Shown one piece after another: positions 9,122-19,540 of a DNA stretch of 56,403 nt. Source of the stretch: Histomonas meleagridis (taxonomy: Eukaryota > Parabasalia > Tritrichomonadida > Dientamoebidae). The notes under the pieces are model-generated. The model did no database searches. It saw only the letters and a list, made by a program, of their open reading frames with translations, and had not been told where the DNA came from. The position numbers and the translations under genes were made by a program. How positions within the stretch are numbered: position 1 is the first letter of the stretch; each line of letters starts with the position of its first letter. The stretch covers positions 1 through 56,403 of the forward strand of contig WSYJ01000023.1 in assembly GCA_020186115.1 (NCBI GenBank), given 5' to 3'.

Positions 9122-10027
9122 TTAAAGCAAAGACTCAAGTGCACTGATTACTTCATCAGCGTTTGGTCTTTTGCTTAAATCCTTATCAGTCATTTTGCTG
9201 ATAAGTGATTTTATTTTTTCGTCAGTATTTATGTTCGCTTAGTCGTTGTCCTTAAGTTGTTTTATAGTTTTTCATTTTCGACATTTGAGTATTAAATGAC
9301 CCAAAAACTTCGAGGAAAATGATTCCAAGGCTATAAATATCAACTTTAGGACGCAGCTTTTCCTTTTCCGGAGAAGCATAAAGTGGCGTCGAACTATTAA
9401 TAGCATCGTCATTTATGAACATATTAAATGATGAGATGCCAAAATCAATGATCTTTGGAAGACCATCGTTTCCAATAACAATATTGGAGGGCTTTATGTC
9501 TCGATGAATGATGTTATTATCATGGAGATATTTAAGGCCCTTAGAAATATGAATACATTTTTGAAGTTTGTCATAAAATGTTTCATTTTCACACGGTTTG
9601 AACATAATTCCATTTGAATATATAATGAAATCTTGTCCTTTTGTGAATCGTGCTCAAACCATATACCAAAACATTTGATAACATTGGGATGCGAAATTTG
9701 TGATAATATCAAGATTTCATTAAAAATATTATCAAACGAAAAATTTTTAATGCATTTTATAGCATAACTTTTCTCAGACGAATTGCCAATAACTGAGAAA
9801 ACAGTTCCGTCCATTCCTTTTCCAATTTTGCTTTGAATTGTAAACTATATTCGAAATCGTGTAGATAAACTCAAATTCGAATTGTATTTCTGTAATATTT
9901 GAATTTTGTCTTTTGCACTTAATGTTGGGTCTGTTAAATTTTCGTAAAGTTTCGAATAAGCTACTAAATTGTTAACATCTCCTGTTTGATTCGTCAGGCC
10001 AGGGTTTGTTAAATTTCCCGTAGACAT
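9122..10027 (-). pseudogene. protein kinase pseudogene
   Basis: The parts of one kinase are present in order but in broken frames. ATG 10027 opens a 60-residue leader (MSTGNLTNPGL...), stopped by TAG at 9845-9847. The same frame continues with FTIQSKIGKGMDGTVFSV (Gly loop), YAIKCIKN (catalytic Lys) and LYIQMEL. Near 9600 the frame shifts by one into YLHDNNIIHRDIKPSNIVI, KIIDFGISSF and PLYASPEKE, then GIIFLEVF. A second shift and a TAA near 9243 precede the last motif KRPNADEVISALESLL. Catalytic residues (HRD, DFG) survive. Four separate lesions, not all at homopolymers, make a true pseudogene more likely than sequencing error. The leader, APE-region shape and brevity suggest a TKL or GCN2/NEK-like origin. 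Confidence 0.8.
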
Positions 10028-10428
10028 CAAAATAATATTATTGAGTGCAACGTATGGCGGAAATTCGAAACTTTGCTAAACGGTCGTGCGCAATGTGGAT
10101 CATAACCGTTTTATTGTATAAAAGTGTCATGTTTATCAAAAAGTGAATATTGAATTGTTTACTTATGCAAACTATACGAAGCCTATCGATTTTTTAGTTT
10201 TTTAGAATGGGTTCAGTCGTTGTTTTGTATTCAAATATTCCTCAACTAAAACAAAAACATCTCCTAAAGCAATGCACGTTCTGAATAGCAAAGCAGCAAG
10301 TAAAGGCAAAATTTTTTATTCATTATTATATTTCGATATCTAAAAAAAATTTACATATTTGGAACCTGCAAATTGTCAATTTCAGTTACTGTAACCAAGA
10401 AACCTGAAACTGCCGACCGCAACTCTTT

Positions 10429-12891
10429 ATGCCATTTCCAACCAGAACAAACATTTTGAAACACACAAATAAAACATCATATCTTGCTACAAGGACATTG
10501 TTCCCCCATGTTTTCTTCTTTATTATCACTCTAAGTAAAACGATTTTCGTTATGATTTGTAATTATCATTTAAATTTTCAATATCAACTACACCAAATCA
10601 AGAAAAGACAGATTCTACCTCCTCTCAGGAACATGCTTTTATTATTTAATCATACTACTACCTCCAAAAAATCCAACAATTTGATTTTTGATTATCATCA
10701 CTCTTTAAATTTTCATAACAAATTGTATTTCCCTTTTAATTTCAACCAAACATATTACCATTCATTTCTTTTTCGTACTCAGCAAGTAAATCATAAAATT
10801 TTCACATCTCACTTATTTGATTTTATTTTTAATATTATGTTAAAAGAAAACAATTTTTGTATCTTTAAAATCAACAGCATTTATTTGATTTTATCTTTTA
10901 TCTTTTTGCTTTTATATAATTTTTGCTCAATTAAATCTTTTTTACTAAATAAATACCATAAAAAACATCGAAATGAAAATTTTTGTTTGATTTTTATTTT
11001 TATATTTTTCACAAAATGTTTCTCAACTTTTGATAATTCAACTAAAACACTTTCTATTTCCAATTCAACAGATTATGATAATATAGCACTATATAAAAAT
11101 GAAACAATTAATCTTATTATTGGAGGTTACATCACTGGAATTGCAGATAATTGTTTTTATGAGTGGAATAATTTGGAAAGTATAAAAATGAATGAATCAA
11201 TCACTGTAATTGGAAATTCTGCATTTTCATCATGTTCTAATTTGAAAACAGTTTTTATTGGAGAAAGTGTGGAAAGAATTGGAATTTCTGCATTTTATAA
11301 TTGCACATCATTAGTAAATATTACAATTCCAAATAAAGTAACAACAATTGGAAATTTTGTTTTTGCATTATGTACGAGTATGGAAACGATTTCTATTGGA
11401 GAAAATGTGGAAAGAATTGGAAATTCTGCATTTTCATATTGCACATCTTTAGTAAATATTACAATTCCAGACAAAGTAACAGAAATTGGAATTTCTTCAT
11501 TTTATTCATGTTCTAATTTGAAAATAATTTTCATTGGAGAAAATGTAGAAAGAATTGGAAATTCTGCATTTTATAATTGTACATCTTTAGTAAATATTAC
11601 AATTCCAGACAAAGTAACAGAAATTGGAATTTCTACATTTTATTCATGTTCTAATTTGAAAATAATTTTTATTGGAGAAAATGTAGAAAGAATTGGAAAT
11701 TCTGCATTTTATAATTGTACATCCTTAGTAAATATTACAATTCCAAATAAAGTAACAGATATTGGAAATTATGTTTTTGCATTATGTACGAGTATGGAAA
11801 CGATTTCTATTGGAGAAAATTTAAATGCAATTGGAATTAATGCATTTAGTTCATGTTCAAAACTTAAATTCATTAATGTTTCGAATGAAAATTTACATTT
11901 TGCTAATTATCAAAATGATGGAATTTTATATGATAAACAAATCAATAGAATAAATATTTATCCATCAGGAAATTTAAATGTTAAATTTGAAGTTCCATTT
12001 TCAGTAAAAGAAATTGGAAGTTATTCATTTGTTTCATGTATTAATTTAGAAACGATTTATATTGGCGAAAATGTTACTTCAATTGAAGCAAATGCATTTT
12101 CATCATGTGATAAACTCAAATGCATTTATTACTTTGGCGAAACAGATCCAACAAATTCATCAAATATATTTATAGATGTAGCAGCAAAAATTGTCATGAC
12201 AACAAATTCATATAATGGATCAACATTTGGCGGATTAAATGTGGCTAAAGGAACAATAATAAATGAGTGCGCCTTATTAACAAATACATTTCCTAAATCA
12301 AATACATATACTAAATCGAATACATTAACGAAATCAAATACATTTACGAAGTCATATGAAATTTCATTTGTTGTTTCGAATTCATTTACTTTTTCATATT
12401 CGAATGGTATAACATTAACGAATACAATAACATTAACACAATCATTATCTATTACGCAAACAATAAGAATTTATAATTCGACGTATTCGAATTCATTTTC
12501 TGTTTCTATTATTAATTCGGTATTAACTTATGTTTTGAGTGAATTTATTTATTACGAATATACTGTTGTTGTGTATTCGACTTATTACATATATTATAGT
12601 AATTTCTTTACAATTATATATCAAAATGAAAATATTAATGATGATAATAAAAACACAATAATAATTATAAGTGTTTGCGTTGCAGTTGTTGTAATTGTAA
12701 TAATTGCAATACTTATCATAGTTTTGGTGCGAATTCATAATAAAAAACAAATAAGTAATGAACAAGAAGCAAAAAGTTTCGAAGAAAATCAAAATGAAAA
12801 TACATTTGCAATGGGAACATCAACAAATAATATTGATGAAGATCCATTTGCTGATGATTTTAAAGAAGAAAAATTCATTAATCATATTTAA
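10429..12891 (+). CDS. BspA-like leucine-rich-repeat surface protein with membrane anchor
   Basis: The C-terminal 600 residues are clear: about 15 LRR_5/BspA repeats of 23 residues (AFSSCSNLKTVFIGESVERIG), a Ser/Thr-rich stalk with repeated SNTxTK, a transmembrane segment (IIIISVCVAVVVIVIIAILI, about residues 743-769) and a short cytoplasmic tail with DPFADDF, which resembles endocytic tail motifs. BspA-like proteins are the large surface/adhesion family of trichomonads. The first 135 residues after ATG 10429 are Asn/His/Phe-rich and unlike a signal peptide; ATG 10837 (MLKENNFC), followed by two hydrophobic stretches, is a better start. Three near-identical 138-bp units begin at 11419, 11557 and 11695, showing recent tandem duplication of two-repeat blocks. 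Confidence 0.85.
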   Translation: MPFPTRTNILKHTNKTSYLATRTLFPHVFFFIITLSKTIFVMICNYHLNFQYQLHQIKKRQILPPLRNMLLLFNHTTTSKKSNNLIFDYHHSLNFHNKLYFPFNFNQTYYHSFLFRTQQVNHKIFTSHLFDFIFNIMLKENNFCIFKINSIYLILSFIFLLLYNFCSIKSFLLNKYHKKHRNENFCLIFIFIFFTKCFSTFDNSTKTLSISNSTDYDNIALYKNETINLIIGGYITGIADNCFYEWNNLESIKMNESITVIGNSAFSSCSNLKTVFIGESVERIGISAFYNCTSLVNITIPNKVTTIGNFVFALCTSMETISIGENVERIGNSAFSYCTSLVNITIPDKVTEIGISSFYSCSNLKIIFIGENVERIGNSAFYNCTSLVNITIPDKVTEIGISTFYSCSNLKIIFIGENVERIGNSAFYNCTSLVNITIPNKVTDIGNYVFALCTSMETISIGENLNAIGINAFSSCSKLKFINVSNENLHFANYQNDGILYDKQINRINIYPSGNLNVKFEVPFSVKEIGSYSFVSCINLETIYIGENVTSIEANAFSSCDKLKCIYYFGETDPTNSSNIFIDVAAKIVMTTNSYNGSTFGGLNVAKGTIINECALLTNTFPKSNTYTKSNTLTKSNTFTKSYEISFVVSNSFTFSYSNGITLTNTITLTQSLSITQTIRIYNSTYSNSFSVSIINSVLTYVLSEFIYYEYTVVVYSTYYIYYSNFFTIIYQNENINDDNKNTIIIISVCVAVVVIVIIAILIIVLVRIHNKKQISNEQEAKSFEENQNENTFAMGTSTNNIDEDPFADDFKEEKFINHI
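11419..11832 (+). repeat. 138-bp tandem units within the LRR domain
   Basis: The phrase GGAAATTCTGCATTTTATAA-like recurs at 11419, 11557 and 11695, exactly 138 bp (46 codons, two LRRs) apart, with very few differences between the second and third unit. The length keeps the frame, so copy number could vary between strains. Confidence 0.8.
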
Positions 12892-13088
12892 CATATAAAC
12901 ATTTGATTATTAATTAAGTAAAAAATCGGTAAAACTTAAATTTAAGAGTTTAAATGTATTTTTTATCATGTGATTTGTTGTGTTTAAATTTCAAGGAATT
13001 TTTTATATAATTGCATATCACTGATAACATGTTAGATATGGATGTAAAATTTTGTATTCTATTAATTTATCTCATCATAAAATCAAAA
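12892..13088. other. intergenic gap
   Basis: Short A/T-rich gap between convergent genes. Nothing recognised. Confidence 0.4.
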
Positions 13089-13319
13089 TCAGAACTTCAA
13101 CAAAATTTCAAATTTGCTAGCAAACAAATTTTCACTTAAAATAATTTCTTTATTAAAATCATTCCATTCAAGGTAATTCATTACCCAATTTGCTGGTGCT
13201 TTTTCGTTTGGTTTACCCTTTTCATTGAGCAAGCCTGCCATATCATTCTCTTCTTCTCCTGCGCGATAGGTCCCTTGCTCCAACACTTCGGATATGTATC
13301 TCTGTCCATGATGACTCAT
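13089..13319 (-). CDS. hypothetical protein, 76 aa
   Basis: An ATG-initiated 76-codon frame: MSHHGQRYISEVLEQGTYRA, an acidic EEEND, then KAPANWVMNYLEWNDFNKEI. It is richer in G+C and more balanced in amino acids than flanking non-coding DNA, which argues for coding. No signal or membrane segment. The family is not recognised. The layout (charged, with a conserved-looking Trp pair) would suit a small microtubule- or flagellum-associated protein, but that is a guess. Confidence 0.5.
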   Translation of the reverse strand: MSHHGQRYISEVLEQGTYRAGEEENDMAGLLNEKGKPNEKAPANWVMNYLEWNDFNKEIILSENLFASKFEILLKF

Positions 13320-13826
13320 TTAATTTATGCAGCAAATCCATGGTCACTATTGTACATTAGCTCTGTTGTCATTAGCGCAATTCCCAATGCGATTGTCTTG
13401 CCTTTCGTCGTTATGATCATTTTCCATTTCTTAAATTATAAGAAAATTATATATCTTATAACATACAAGGATTTGGAAAGTTGCAATACAGCTTCATTTT
13501 TCATTCTCCTTCACTTACCATATTGAAATTTCAGCAAAAAACCTTTTATTTTCATAGTCAACCGTTAAATTTTGTGGCGCCTAACTGAAAAAAAAAAATG
13601 TGAAGCACGATAAAACTTTTTGTAAAATAATTCACTTGAAACCGATCGATTTTACTTCCGACTTTTGATTATCCATTCTATCGGAAGTGGAAATAGAACT
13701 TTTTCTTAATATCTGTATTCAATAAGTTTATTCAATTTTTTCGTGGTTTGTTGTTCAATTTACGATAAATTTTCATGAACAAAGTGCTATGTAAAATAAA
13801 TTTTCTTCATCACATCACATACTAAA

Positions 13827-14321
13827 ATGTCTGCTCTTAGTGGAAAGAAAGTTCTTATTGCCTTCTATACAAAGACAGGAATTACAAAACAAGTTGCTGA
13901 TATCATCAAAGAAAATGTTGGTGGTGATCAATTCCAAATCCAAACTGTTACACCATACCCTGACAACCACGATGTCCTTATTGAACAAGTTAAAAGAGAA
14001 CAATCAAATGGAGTGTTCCCAGAAATTGTATCCAAAGGTGATATTTCACCATATGATGTTATATTTGTTGGATCTCCATGCTGGTGGGGAAGGCTTTCAT
14101 CTCCAGTTGGAGCATTCTTAAAATCTCATGATTTCACTGGAAAAATAATTATTCCATTTATCACACATGGTGGAAGTGGCCTTGCTTCAACAGTTAGCGA
14201 CATGAAGAAATACGCTCCTGGTGCAACATTTTTGAACGGTTGTGCATTTGGTGATAAGCGTTGGGTAAGACAATTCCAAAGGTCTGAAGTTGAAAACTGG
14301 CTTCATAAGATGAAGTTATAA
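13827..14321 (+). CDS. flavodoxin-family protein
   Basis: 164 residues from ATG 13827, complete. The FMN phosphate loop is YTKTGITKQVAD at residues 14-25 (pattern T/S-x-T-G-x-T). VIFVGSPCWWGRLSSPVGAF at about 77-96 gives the second FMN loop with the aromatic WW pair, and PFITHGGSGL the third. It should bind FMN and act as an NAD(P)H- or ferredoxin-linked electron carrier or quinone-type reductase in the cytosol or hydrogenosome. Flavodoxin_4-like proteins are common in anaerobic bacteria and trichomonads. The upstream region has TCACATCACAT, a possible initiator, 15 bp before the ATG. Confidence 0.85.
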   Translation: MSALSGKKVLIAFYTKTGITKQVADIIKENVGGDQFQIQTVTPYPDNHDVLIEQVKREQSNGVFPEIVSKGDISPYDVIFVGSPCWWGRLSSPVGAFLKSHDFTGKIIIPFITHGGSGLASTVSDMKKYAPGATFLNGCAFGDKRWVRQFQRSEVENWLHKMKL

Positions 14322-14645
14322 GTTATAAAAGAAAAAATCCGAAACTTTTTTTTAACTTGAGTGATTTTTAGGCTCCAACTGAATAATTTGAATACTATTT
14401 ATCGTTTTTTTCTTGAGGTTTATTCAATTGGAATCGATCAAAATCATCACTGATTATTTTCAATTAGTTCATTTAAAAAATCGCGGTTTCTTGTTGACAC
14501 TTTTAGGTTCTGAACTGACCAATGGAAACAACAAAAATATTGTTGTTTAAATTCTCTGTCCCTCAGCTTAATAATAAATTTTTGCGTGGATTAAAAGGAA
14601 GCTTGGCGAAAAAATAGTTGTACAACTCATAAATTATTAGTCTGT

Positions 14646-14993
14646 TTAATCTTGCTTTTGCTGACGAGACTCAGCGCGTTCGCGTTGTTGCTTTAAGAAA
14701 AATGGAACACGAACATGACGAAGGTTTGCATTACGAACACGAACTATACGTCTATGACATGCGCATGAAACACAGTAGAAACACTTTTGGTATGTCTTTG
14801 GGAATTCATATTCCTTGTATATGGATGCATCCATAACATCCTTAGCAGATGAACTATCAACCATATTCTTGGTCATGAAACGTTTAATAGCCTTATCACG
14901 TGGAACCATACGACCGCAGTTCATGCAGTTGACAATCTTCTTGCGACCGGCGTTCATCTTTGAACGTCCACAGTTTCTCCTTTTTTGTGGCAT
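14646..14993 (-). CDS. RPS26: small ribosomal subunit protein eS26
   Basis: 115 residues starting MPQKRRNCGRSKMN, which fits the family start; the upstream in-frame codons lack the family's form. The zinc-finger pairs are C-x2-C in NCMNCGRMVPRDKAIKRF and in CFYCVSCACHRR. The pattern PRDKAIKRF...ASIYKEYEFPKTYQK is the eS26 signature. It is part of the 40S mRNA exit channel. The tail is basic and Gln-rich. Upstream on the minus strand, 15022-15040 contains AAAACGGTT, related to the AACCGTTT motif at other promoters here. Confidence 0.95.
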   Translation of the reverse strand: MPQKRRNCGRSKMNAGRKKIVNCMNCGRMVPRDKAIKRFMTKNMVDSSSAKDVMDASIYKEYEFPKTYQKCFYCVSCACHRRIVRVRNANLRHVRVPFFLKQQRERAESRQQKQD

Positions 14994-15407
14994 TGGAAGA
15001 AAGGATCGGCCAAGCTGCAAATAACCGTTTTAACTGTAATCTTTTTTCAGAGGTTTAGTAAAAATTTGTTAATCAACCTTAAACAAAGGAGTTTTTTGTT
15101 TCCGAAATGCCCAACTAAAAATACAATAACGAGATAAGCTGACGAGGTACAATAGTTTTTTACTTTAAACAAAGTTTCAAAAATTGTCTAAAATTTGCTC
15201 ATCTACAAAATTTTTTTTAAACAAATAAGTTCATACAAGACCTCCTCATATAATAATAAACGGTCCACCCTTTTGAGGGTATAAAATAAAAATATCTTAT
15301 CCTATAATTATTTATTCCTGTTTCTTCTTATAAGAAAAAAGTTTGCCTATGTATGGAATGAATTTTATTTTACTATGGTAATTTAATTTCGTATTTTTCC
15401 AAAAAAA

Positions 15408-15957
15408 TTAAGGGTCGCGTCCAGGTACGATCAAAATCAACTTTTTCAATACTTTCGAAAAAACATGTTTTTGTTTTTCATATATCTCCATGTATATGAT
15501 AAATTTTAAAATTTCTTGTTGACCCAGAGAATAATACTACATGAACTTTAAGTTTATTATGTTGTTTCCAAAAAAAGGAAGAAAAAATAAATTAATACAA
15601 AATTAATCAATATAATATATAAATCAAATTATTGTAATTTTTTGATACAAGCATCATATAGTATTATGTTTTATAGTGCTAGAAATCAAATAAATTAAAA
15701 CAAAATCAAGAAATCCACAAAACGAATGGAAAAAATTAAGTAAGTCTGTTCAAAATCAAAATATTCCGATGATATTGAGTGGTTTATAATATTATCAAAA
15801 GATTCTTTATATGAGGATATGGGGAAATTTTATCAATTTTTTTAAAGCACTATGTATAATGAGATCGACTCGAAATAAAAAATTCCAGTGCAATAAACTT
15901 CAGAAAATTGAGAGCCCCTTAACGTACAGGAATTATACAATCGGACGCGATCCTTAA
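15408..15957. mobile_element. candidate MITE with TTAA ends (550 bp)
   Basis: The left end TTAAGGGTCGCGTCC (15408-15422) and the reverse complement of the right end, TTAAGGATCGCGTCC (15943-15957), match at 14 of 15 positions. Both ends include TTAA, the target duplicated by piggyBac-type elements, leaving an 11-bp terminal inverted repeat GGRTCGCGTCC. The interior has no open frame and is A/T rich, as expected for a non-autonomous element. The ends are unusually G+C rich for the surroundings. No second copy is present in the window. Confidence 0.55.
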
Positions 15958-16223
15958 AATATTAACGTTTTCACGAGAACGTTTATACTGACATCACCAA
16001 GTAAAAAAAATAAAAATTTTTCTTTATAAATTTAATATTTATGAATTTAATTTCCATGTACTAAAATAATAGTCATATGTGCTTATTTGTTATTAATATC
16101 CAATGTTTTACATAAATTTTTGTAAATTTGTTGGTGCAATTATGTCTGCTTTAAAGATGTAGCATATCTTAAAGATATATTCCTTCCAGCTTTACTGGAA
16201 AACCTCATTTGTGATGCTTGCAT

Positions 16224-16629
16224 CCGCCTCGGATAATAAACAATCAAAAATTAAACCTTCATCATATCGTTGAACTGCTAAATTTGATGCAAATTTAAAG
16301 GTGACAGGAACGGTACAAAATTCGTCTTTGTTCTATTTGAATATTCAAATCGTTGAAATGGAGTATAAGAAAATTCATTAAAATCAATCATGTGTATTTG
16401 CATTTCCAAAATTGGTTTACTAACAAATTTATACACTTTTTCAGAAATTTAATAGTTTATTATATCGTTCGAGTCAAAAAATAAAACAAAAAAAAACATA
16501 TTACACTAAAAATATTCCAGCGAAAAACTAATTATATCTTAACATTTTAAATTGAAAAAATTAACTTTGTGCATTCTATATGATATTATATTATGGACTA
16601 AATCTACAAGAAAAGGCTATCCGAGGCGG
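16224..16629. repeat. 12-bp inverted-repeat pair 406 bp apart
   Basis: CCGCCTCGGATA (16224-16235) and its exact reverse complement TATCCGAGGCGG (16618-16629) flank an A/T-rich non-coding interval. It could be another short inverted-repeat element. No clear target-site duplication was found. Confidence 0.4.
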
Positions 16630-17016
16630 TCCTTTCATACGATATTTTAATATTACCATTAAATTACAAAGCTCTTTAGGCTGTCATTTATCATTATAGC
16701 AAAATGCAAATTAATAAGCTGAAAATTACGATAAAATGGATAAAAATTTTTCATGTCGAGAGAAACTACCTTACCGTGTAGAATTATTTATGCTATGTTA
16801 GTAACATATATCATGTTAATAAAATAAACAAAAATTTCATAAATAATTTATGTACTCGATGCAACTTTACACTATGAAATAACAATTCAAATATACAAAC
16901 ACTAGTGGGAATAGAAAGCTCAAAGTTTCAGAAAGTCCATACAATAAGTGATTAGCACTTTTTCGATCGGTTTTAATAGAATTTCATTCAAAAAGTGGAT
17001 ATTAAAATGTAAATAA

Positions 17017-17865
17017 ATGCCACACATTGAAATAACCGTTGTCAATATTGTTATGGAACACAATGAGGATGATAACTCAAAAATTGAAATATTTATTGAT
17101 GATTTCAAGAACACCCTAATGAAGGCAAAGGGTAGCCATATTATTTTTGTTGCAATCGGCGGTGTTTATCAGATCGGAAAAACATCAATAATAGAAATGC
17201 TTACTGGTGATTCCTCCATCAAAACTAGGCCAAGCGAAGTTATGCGCACCTTTACATTTGGGCCATATTCATACAACTTTATACGGAAAAGATTTGAACT
17301 TGAAGAAATCGAAGGTGATGACACTGAAGTGTTTTTCATTGATACTGAAGGATGCAATGGCTTTTCATGGCATAAAAAGATTGAAATATATCGTCTTATA
17401 GTTCCATATGTTACACTTTCAGGTGTTTTTATTGCAGTTTTCCCAGCTCATACAAGCATTGATGTGTCTTCAGAGAAAGTATTGCTTGATTTGATCGATT
17501 CTTCACATAAAGGAACTAATATTGTCCCTAAGGTAATAATAGCAGTTCAACATGTAAATGATTATGAATACCCAGATGAAATGATTTTTAATGAAAAGCA
17601 AAATGAACTAACTGAAAGATTTAGCCAAATATTCCCAAAGAAATACCAATTTGCTGAAGTTATTCCTCTTCCGCGAATTAATTATGTTGATGACGTTTTG
17701 AAGCAATCGGAGACATATAACGAAGGATTCAGAATTTTTGCACAGCATAGCATAAAGCATATCGAGGAATTACGCAAATGTTTAACATTTAGTAAAGAAG
17801 AGGCATTACAAAAGTTCGAACAGTTAATGAAGAATGAACAAATTGATGAATACTTTGGTGACTAA
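17017..17865 (+). CDS. GB1/RHD3-like (guanylate-binding family) GTPase domain protein
   Basis: 282 residues from ATG 17017; ATG 17053 is an alternative. The P-loop reads GGVYQIGKTS (G1) at about residues 48-57, Thr in MRTFTFG could serve as G2, and FFIDTEGCNG gives G3 (DxxG). The region after it (VPYVTLSGVFIAVFPAH; VIIAVQHVNDYE) matches the strand-helix order of GBP/atlastin-type dynamin-superfamily GTPases, though a standard N/TKxD motif is missing, as in GBPs. The protein stops soon after the G domain, so it lacks the long helical region and any membrane anchor. Likely a cytosolic GTP-binding protein; the role is unknown. Confidence 0.65.
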   Translation: MPHIEITVVNIVMEHNEDDNSKIEIFIDDFKNTLMKAKGSHIIFVAIGGVYQIGKTSIIEMLTGDSSIKTRPSEVMRTFTFGPYSYNFIRKRFELEEIEGDDTEVFFIDTEGCNGFSWHKKIEIYRLIVPYVTLSGVFIAVFPAHTSIDVSSEKVLLDLIDSSHKGTNIVPKVIIAVQHVNDYEYPDEMIFNEKQNELTERFSQIFPKKYQFAEVIPLPRINYVDDVLKQSETYNEGFRIFAQHSIKHIEELRKCLTFSKEEALQKFEQLMKNEQIDEYFGD

Positions 17866-18072
17866 AAAGTTTCATCAAAATTTTTCGATAATTTTTTCTC
17901 TGTTAAATTAAAAAATGTGATTCAGAAATATGAAAATATTTTTATCGATAAAAATATGTAAAAAATAAAGACAAAAAAACATTATAAATTTTTGTACTTT
18001 AAAATGCGTATAGTGAAAGAAAGTTTATTAATAATATATAACATATACTTTTGCATGCAAATAATTATTTCC

Positions 18073-18654
18073 TCATCTTCGGAATAAATTTTTCATAAAC
18101 ATGAGGAGCAATGAAATCGTTGCATAGATGATAAAGCTGGCCCAAAAAAGACCAAAAGGAGCATTAAGTCCTCTGCCAACATTGAAAAATTGTGTCAGTT
18201 GATTGTATAATATATCAGTGCAATTGGTATCTATATCACCGCAATTGTGTTTTTCTTTATAGTCTATGTATATATTGCTATCTAACCAATCTGTTGTTAT
18301 CCTTTCAAAAATAATATTTTCATTTGATTTACGCATTATAACAATAAAATATATTGCTATTATTGTATATAAAACAGTTGCTGAGAGGCGAATTATTTGT
18401 GAAATTCTGGAGAATGTTTTGATCCAGTTTAAAATGAATCCGATTAGCAATATAATTGATACAATAAAAAGACAAATAGTACATGCACGTAAATTTATGT
18501 CCATCTCCCAAATAGAGTTTTTAACAAGAAAATCAATTTGGTAAATCGAAATGCAAAATGAACAAATTACAGAAACAATTTCTGATAATGTAAGAAGGGT
18601 AAAAACCAATGCAGCTATTCCAATAAATACATTGGTTACATTTGAATCAATCAT
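18073..18654 (-). CDS. four-transmembrane protein, 193 aa
   Basis: An ATG-initiated frame with hydrophobic segments near residues 10-35, 52-75, 84-107 and 160-185. The large loop between TM3 and TM4 holds Cys residues (HNCGDIDTNCTDILY), which could form disulfides. The topology recalls tetraspanins, but the CCG motif is absent, so it is left unassigned. Membrane protein of unknown role. The C-terminus ends with basic KNLFRR. Confidence 0.6.
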   Translation of the reverse strand: MIDSNVTNVFIGIAALVFTLLTLSEIVSVICSFCISIYQIDFLVKNSIWEMDINLRACTICLFIVSIILLIGFILNWIKTFSRISQIIRLSATVLYTIIAIYFIVIMRKSNENIIFERITTDWLDSNIYIDYKEKHNCGDIDTNCTDILYNQLTQFFNVGRGLNAPFGLFWASFIIYATISLLLMFMKNLFRR

Positions 18655-18808
18655 TGTCTTTTAGAATTTTTGCTTTTTTCCTACCCAAAAAACGATTCAT
18701 GCATTCAATTTGGGAACCCAACGCAGTATTGAACCCAATCAGGCGGATCATTTTTAATTCAAAAGTAAGCAATTTTTATGAATTGTCAGTTTTTTGAATT
18801 TGGGCTCT

Positions 18809-19540
18809 ATGGAGCGCAAGTCATTTCAACCACAAGAGTTGATAAATCTATATGAACCTTCTGAAGAACCAGAATGGGAATGTGATATGTTTGGGTTGGT
18901 TGTTTCTGAATCTCAACCACCTCTTGGATATCAAGAATTAATTCTTGAAATCACAAATGAATCAACTAAGCAATCAGAAGAAAACAAATTTAGCAATTCA
19001 TCAAATAATTTATATAATGATTTTGAAAGTTTTTCACCAGAAATTGATGATCTTTCTTTTCCTTCTGTTCTTCAAAATGATTCAAATAAAGTAGATAGGA
19101 GAACTAATAAAAATAGGCAAAATAAAAAAGGAAATAAGCAAAAGCCAAAGTCAAAGTCAAAGCAATCAAAGCCAGTATTTACAAGTACTGTTGAAGAATT
19201 TGGTGATAAAAGTATATCATTTCAACCATGGACAGCAAAGCCCAAACTTCAGCCAAATTCAATGAAAGAATTACTTGAAAAAAAGGATGATCAATTTAAT
19301 GAATCAAAAGTTATTGAAATTAAGCTTTCTCCAAAGAAGAATGAAAACCACAACAATCGTAGACAAAAAAGGTCTTACAAAGATCCAAATATTGATCCTT
19401 CAAAAATAATGTTTTCTAAAACAGAACCATCTACACATGCGCCTTTTGTTGTTTATGAAACCAATAGAAATAAGAGGAATCATCAACCTCGATTTGAGGT
19501 TTCGAACTTTGTTTTTTCGTCATCACAAAATTCACATTGA
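18809..19540 (+). CDS. disordered basic protein, 243 aa
   Basis: The true start is ATG 18809 (MERKSFQPQELINLYEPSEE); the codons before it have no ATG. The N-terminus is acidic with a hydrophobic motif (INLYEPSEEPEWECDMFGL). The middle has Lys/Gln/Ser-rich low complexity (KQKPKSKSKQSKP), then conserved-looking short motifs SISFQPWTAKPKL and DPSKIMFSKTEPS. There is no folded domain, and the family is unknown. Short linear motifs in a disordered basic chain suit an RNA-binding or mRNP-scaffold protein, but this is inference. It starts close to the four-TM gene on the other strand (155 bp). Confidence 0.6.
   Translation: MERKSFQPQELINLYEPSEEPEWECDMFGLVVSESQPPLGYQELILEITNESTKQSEENKFSNSSNNLYNDFESFSPEIDDLSFPSVLQNDSNKVDRRTNKNRQNKKGNKQKPKSKSKQSKPVFTSTVEEFGDKSISFQPWTAKPKLQPNSMKELLEKKDDQFNESKVIEIKLSPKKNENHNNRRQKRSYKDPNIDPSKIMFSKTEPSTHAPFVVYETNRNKRNHQPRFEVSNFVFSSSQNSH

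Larger units (their letters stand above)
14994..17016. other. 2 kb gene desert with candidate mobile-element remnants
   Basis: No convincing coding frame on either strand. It contains a TTAA-flanked inverted-repeat element (15408-15957) and a second inverted-repeat pair (16224-16629). The rest is A/T-rich with scattered short runs. Confidence 0.55.

Noticed and set aside
14527-14548. AACAAC...GTTGTT hairpin as a terminator
   Set aside because: Short, A/T-rich, and bacterial-type terminators are not expected here.
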